From contig CAVSEY010000005.1 in NCBI GenBank assembly GCA_963727035.1, forward strand, positions 186,001-250,000: a stretch of DNA of 64,000 nucleotides, written 5' to 3'. This document shows positions 61,509 to 64,000 of the stretch, one piece after another. Made by a program: the position numbers and the translations under genes. This stretch comes from Rhodoblastus sp963727035. GTDB lineage: Bacteria > Pseudomonadota > Alphaproteobacteria > Rhizobiales > Beijerinckiaceae. Position 1 is the stretch's first letter, and the number at the start of each line of letters is the position of its first letter. A model generated the notes under the pieces. That model was not told where the DNA came from. It saw only the letters and a program-made list of their open reading frames with translations, and searched no databases.

Positions 61509-63437
61509 TTAGCGCAAATCCGGCGGCGTCGCCTCCAGCGTCAGCGAGGCCAGAGCCTCGTCGAGCGTCACAAAAGTCTGCGCCGGCGAGCCGAGCCGGC
61601 GGATCGAGACGCTGCGGTCCGCCGCCTCCTTGCGGCCCACCACCAGCAGGACCGGGATTTTGGCCAGCGACAATTCGCGCACCTTGTAATTGATCTTTTC
61701 GTTGCGCAGGTCGGTCTCGACGCGCAGCCCCGCCTTGCGCGCCAGCGCGGCGATTTCCAGCGCGTAATCGTCGGCGTCGGAGGTGATGGTGCAGATCGCC
61801 GCCTGCACCGGCGACAGCCACAAGGGCAGATGGCCGGCGAAATGCTCGATCAAATGCCGGTGAAAGCGCTCCAGCGAGCCGAAAATGGCGCGATGGATCA
61901 TCACCGGGGTCTGCTTTTCCGAATCCGGACCGATGTAAAAAGCGCCGAACCGGCCCGGCAGGTTGAAATCGACCTGGGTGGTGCCGCATTGCCATTCGCG
62001 GCCGATGGCGTCGCGCAAGGTATATTCGAGTTTCGGGCCGTAAAAGGCGCCCTCGCCCGGATTGATCGCGGTCCTAAAACCCTGGGCGGCGAGAAGATCG
62101 AGCACTTTTTTCAGCGCGGCTTCCGCCTTGTCCCAGCCCTCATCCCCGCCGACCCGTTTTTCCGGCCGGGTCGAGAGTTTCACCACAATGTCCTCGAAGC
62201 CGAAATCCTTGTAGATCGCGATGACCATGTCGTTGATCTTCATGGCTTCCGCCATGATCTGGTCCTCGGTGCAGAAGATATGGGCGTCGTCCTGGGTGAA
62301 GGCGCGCACCCGCATCATGCCGTGGATCGCGCCGGAGGGCTCGTAGCGATGCACGATGCCGAATTCCGAAATCTTCATCGGCAGATCGCGGTAGGATTTC
62401 AACCCGTTCTTGAAGATGGCGACATGGCCGGGGCAGTTCATCGGCTTCAGCGCGAAAACGCGGTCATCTTCCGTCTTGGTGATGAACATGTTCTCGCGAT
62501 AGGTCTGCCAATGGCCGGACGTCTCCCACAGAGCGCGGTCGAGCACCTGCGGGGTGTTGACCTCGATATAGCCCGCCGCCTGCTGGCGCCGGCGCATGAA
62601 GGAGATCAGGGTCTGGAACAGGGTCCAGCCCTTGGGGTGCCAGAAGATCGTCCCCGGCCCTTCCTCCTGGAAATGGAACAGGTCCATTTCGCGGCCCAGG
62701 CGGCGATGATCGCGGCGCTCGGCCTCCTCGATCTGTTTCAGGTAAGCGTCGAGGTCTTCCTGCCTGGCGAAGGCGGTGGCGTAGATGCGCTGGAGCATCG
62801 GTTTTGTGGAATCGCCGCGCCAATAGGCGCCCGCCACTTTCATCAGCTTGAAGGCGTTGCCGATTTTTCCGGTGGACGGCATGTGCGGGCCGCGGCAGAG
62901 ATCGAGCCAGTCGCCCTGCTTGTAGACCGAGATTTTCTGGTCGGCCGGGATCGCCTCGACCAGTTCGACTTTAAAAGCCTCGCCATGCTTTTCGAAATAA
63001 GAAATCGCCTCGTCGCGGCTCCATTCCTCGCGCACAATCGCCTTGTCGGCGGCGACGATCTCCCGCATTTTCCTTTCGATCGCCATGAAATCCTCGGGCG
63101 TAAAAGGCTCGGCGCGATAGAAATCGTAATAAAAGCCGTTCTCGATCACCGGGCCGATCGTGACCTGCGTGCCGGGATAGAGCGCCTGGACCGCGTCAGC
63201 CAGCACATGGGCGGCGTCGTGGCGGATCAGCTCCAGCGCGCGCGGATCTTCCCGGTTCAGGAATTCGACCCTGGCGTCGGCGCGGATGGGGGTCGCGGCG
63301 TCCGCCATCTGGCCGTCGAGCATCATGGCGACGGTCCTTTTCGCCAGCGAGGGGGAAATGCTTTTGGCGATGTCGAGGCCGGTGGCGCCGGGGTCGAAGG
63401 ACCGCGACGCGCCGTCGGGAAAAGTGACCGAAATCAT
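61509..63437 (-). CDS. thrS: Threonine-tRNA ligase ThrS
   Basis: ThrS charges tRNA-Thr. The 642-residue protein has the TGS domain at residues 1-62 (VTFPDGASRSFDPGATGLDI). The editing domain shows RHDAAHVLADAVQALYPGTQ near 72 and the class II catalytic core GRWQTYREN-like GHWQTYRENMF near 315, MNCPGHVAIFK and RVRAFTQDDAHIFC near 380. The C-terminal anticodon domain contains VGRKEAADRSVSIRRLG. The ATG at 63437 follows AAGGAGAGACGG; the longer frame to 63653 is a non-family extension. Length is typical. Confidence 0.98.
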   Translation of the reverse strand: MISVTFPDGASRSFDPGATGLDIAKSISPSLAKRTVAMMLDGQMADAATPIRADARVEFLNREDPRALELIRHDAAHVLADAVQALYPGTQVTIGPVIENGFYYDFYRAEPFTPEDFMAIERKMREIVAADKAIVREEWSRDEAISYFEKHGEAFKVELVEAIPADQKISVYKQGDWLDLCRGPHMPSTGKIGNAFKLMKVAGAYWRGDSTKPMLQRIYATAFARQEDLDAYLKQIEEAERRDHRRLGREMDLFHFQEEGPGTIFWHPKGWTLFQTLISFMRRRQQAAGYIEVNTPQVLDRALWETSGHWQTYRENMFITKTEDDRVFALKPMNCPGHVAIFKNGLKSYRDLPMKISEFGIVHRYEPSGAIHGMMRVRAFTQDDAHIFCTEDQIMAEAMKINDMVIAIYKDFGFEDIVVKLSTRPEKRVGGDEGWDKAEAALKKVLDLLAAQGFRTAINPGEGAFYGPKLEYTLRDAIGREWQCGTTQVDFNLPGRFGAFYIGPDSEKQTPVMIHRAIFGSLERFHRHLIEHFAGHLPLWLSPVQAAICTITSDADDYALEIAALARKAGLRVETDLRNEKINYKVRELSLAKIPVLLVVGRKEAADRSVSIRRLGSPAQTFVTLDEALASLTLEATPPDLR

Positions 63438-63617
63438 CCGTCTCTCCTTGCTCACTCGCCGTGACGAGCCGGCGTAAGCTGTTTGCGGGACCGTCTTGGT
63501 AGGCGAATCGCGGCCACGACGCAATCGCCTGTGGCGGCAAAGCCGCGCGGCGCGGAAATTCGCGGCGGAAGGCGCGAAACGGCTGGAAATGGCGACGGCC
63601 TTGGGCATCATTCGCGC

Positions 63618-64000
63618 ATGACGCCCCCGAACAACCCCTCCTATCTCGACCATCTGCGCGCCGACCGCCGCTATGCGGCCATGGTCGGACTCGGCTTCAG
63701 TTCGGGCATGCCCTTCCTGCTGGTCTATATCACCCAGTCGGCCTGGCTTTCGGAGGCCAAGGTCGCCTTGCCTCTGATCGGCCTGATGAGCTGGCTGACC
63801 TTCGCCTACAAGCTGAAATTCCTCTGGGCGCCATTGCTCGATCAGTTTGACGCGCCGATTCTCTCCCGTCTGCTCGGGCGCCGGCGCGGCTGGATCGTCG
63901 CCTCACAGCTGGGCGTGGCGGCGACTCTCGCCGGCGTCGCCTTCGGCGATCCCGGCGCGCGGCTGTGGTGGACCGTGCTTTTCTCCGCGGCTTTGGGCGT
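63618..64000 (+). CDS. AmpG-type major facilitator permease (partial, runs past the window)
   Basis: The first 127 codons of a major facilitator protein are visible. The segment YAAMVGLGFSSGMPFLLVYI followed by TQSAWLSEAKVALPLIGLMS and TFAYKLKFLWAPLLDQ is typical of AmpG muropeptide permeases, which import anhydro-muropeptides for cell-wall recycling. The 3' end lies beyond position 64000, so full length and C-terminus cannot be judged. It is divergent from thrS, with 180 bases between the starts. Confidence 0.82.
   Translation, partial: MTPPNNPSYLDHLRADRRYAAMVGLGFSSGMPFLLVYITQSAWLSEAKVALPLIGLMSWLTFAYKLKFLWAPLLDQFDAPILSRLLGRRRGWIVASQLGVAATLAGVAFGDPGARLWWTVLFSAALG

Noticed and set aside
61452..63464. 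Plus-strand open frame of 670 codons
   Set aside because: Antisense shadow of thrS.

Overview
The window looks like chromosomal DNA of a GC-rich alphaproteobacterium, most likely order Hyphomicrobiales (Rhizobiales). The signs are adjacent divK and pleD, a CckA hybrid kinase, a recA-alaS pair, the sdhE-mfd pair, a single-cysteine DksA, an FnrN-type regulator with a CX2CX7C cluster motif, and alphaproteobacterial DUF families (DUF2778, DUF3572, DUF3501, DUF2336). A methylotroph-type family (Beijerinckiaceae or Methylocystaceae) would fit, but nothing here proves it. No rRNA, tRNA, CRISPR array, transposase or prophage was recognised; this is mostly ordinary core chromosome with a few accessory patches.

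Layout. 0.2-4.2 kb: mfd and sdhE. 4.3-5.5 kb: a secreted DUF2778 protein broken by an apparent frameshift. 6.1-8.6 kb: a NitT/TauT-type ABC importer whose three genes overlap by 4 bases. 8.8-10.6 kb: a TauE/SafE permease and a quinone oxidoreductase. 10.6-14.0 kb: the potassium transporter kup and two small regulators. 14.6-19.1 kb: dksA, a frameshifted FliO-like proline-rich membrane protein, and cckA. 19.2-21.7 kb: a rubrerythrin / Fe-S oxidoreductase / DUF3501 cassette. 22.1-25.2 kb: an RpfF-like crotonase followed by a membrane GGDEF-EAL protein, a candidate diffusible-signal-factor to c-di-GMP module. 25.3-28.7 kb: oxyR divergent from ahpC-ahpF. 28.8-30.5 kb: an amidinotransferase-fold hydrolase and a Tat-exported dienelactone hydrolase. 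30.8-35.1 kb: a glycan-modification patch made of a methyltransferase-WbsX fusion and a heptad-repeat coiled coil carrying two methyltransferase-like domains.

35.3-39.2 kb: recA (with a near-consensus SOS box) and alaS. 39.7-43 kb: an outer-membrane protein with two compensating frameshifts, a TPR protein and a SixA-type phosphatase. 43.2-46.6 kb: the YcjX/DUF697 stress pair, a 2Fe-2S ferredoxin and DUF3572. 46.6-48.8 kb: divK, pleD and a small Cys-rich exported protein. 49-55.1 kb: TusE/DsrC, a FemAB-like acyltransferase with a frameshifted N-terminus, HIT, azlCD coupled to an fnrN-type regulator preceded by an FNR box, NAD kinase and a Nudix hydrolase. 55.1-64 kb: DUF2336, a degenerate CoA-lyase-like protein, nitroreductase, an exported protein and cytochrome c, aldo/keto reductase, nucleoside deoxyribosyltransferase, a frameshifted TM2 protein, thrS and the start of an AmpG-type permease.

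Two themes run through the window. One is oxygen and peroxide response: OxyR-AhpCF, the rubrerythrin cassette, FnrN, and SdhE-type flavin and Fe-S enzymes. The other is cell-cycle and c-di-GMP signalling: CckA, DivK, PleD, the RpfF-like/GGDEF-EAL pair, and DksA. Six apparent one-base indels in five otherwise intact genes look more like sequencing or assembly errors than real decay. Several families of short dispersed inverted repeats sit in the gaps.
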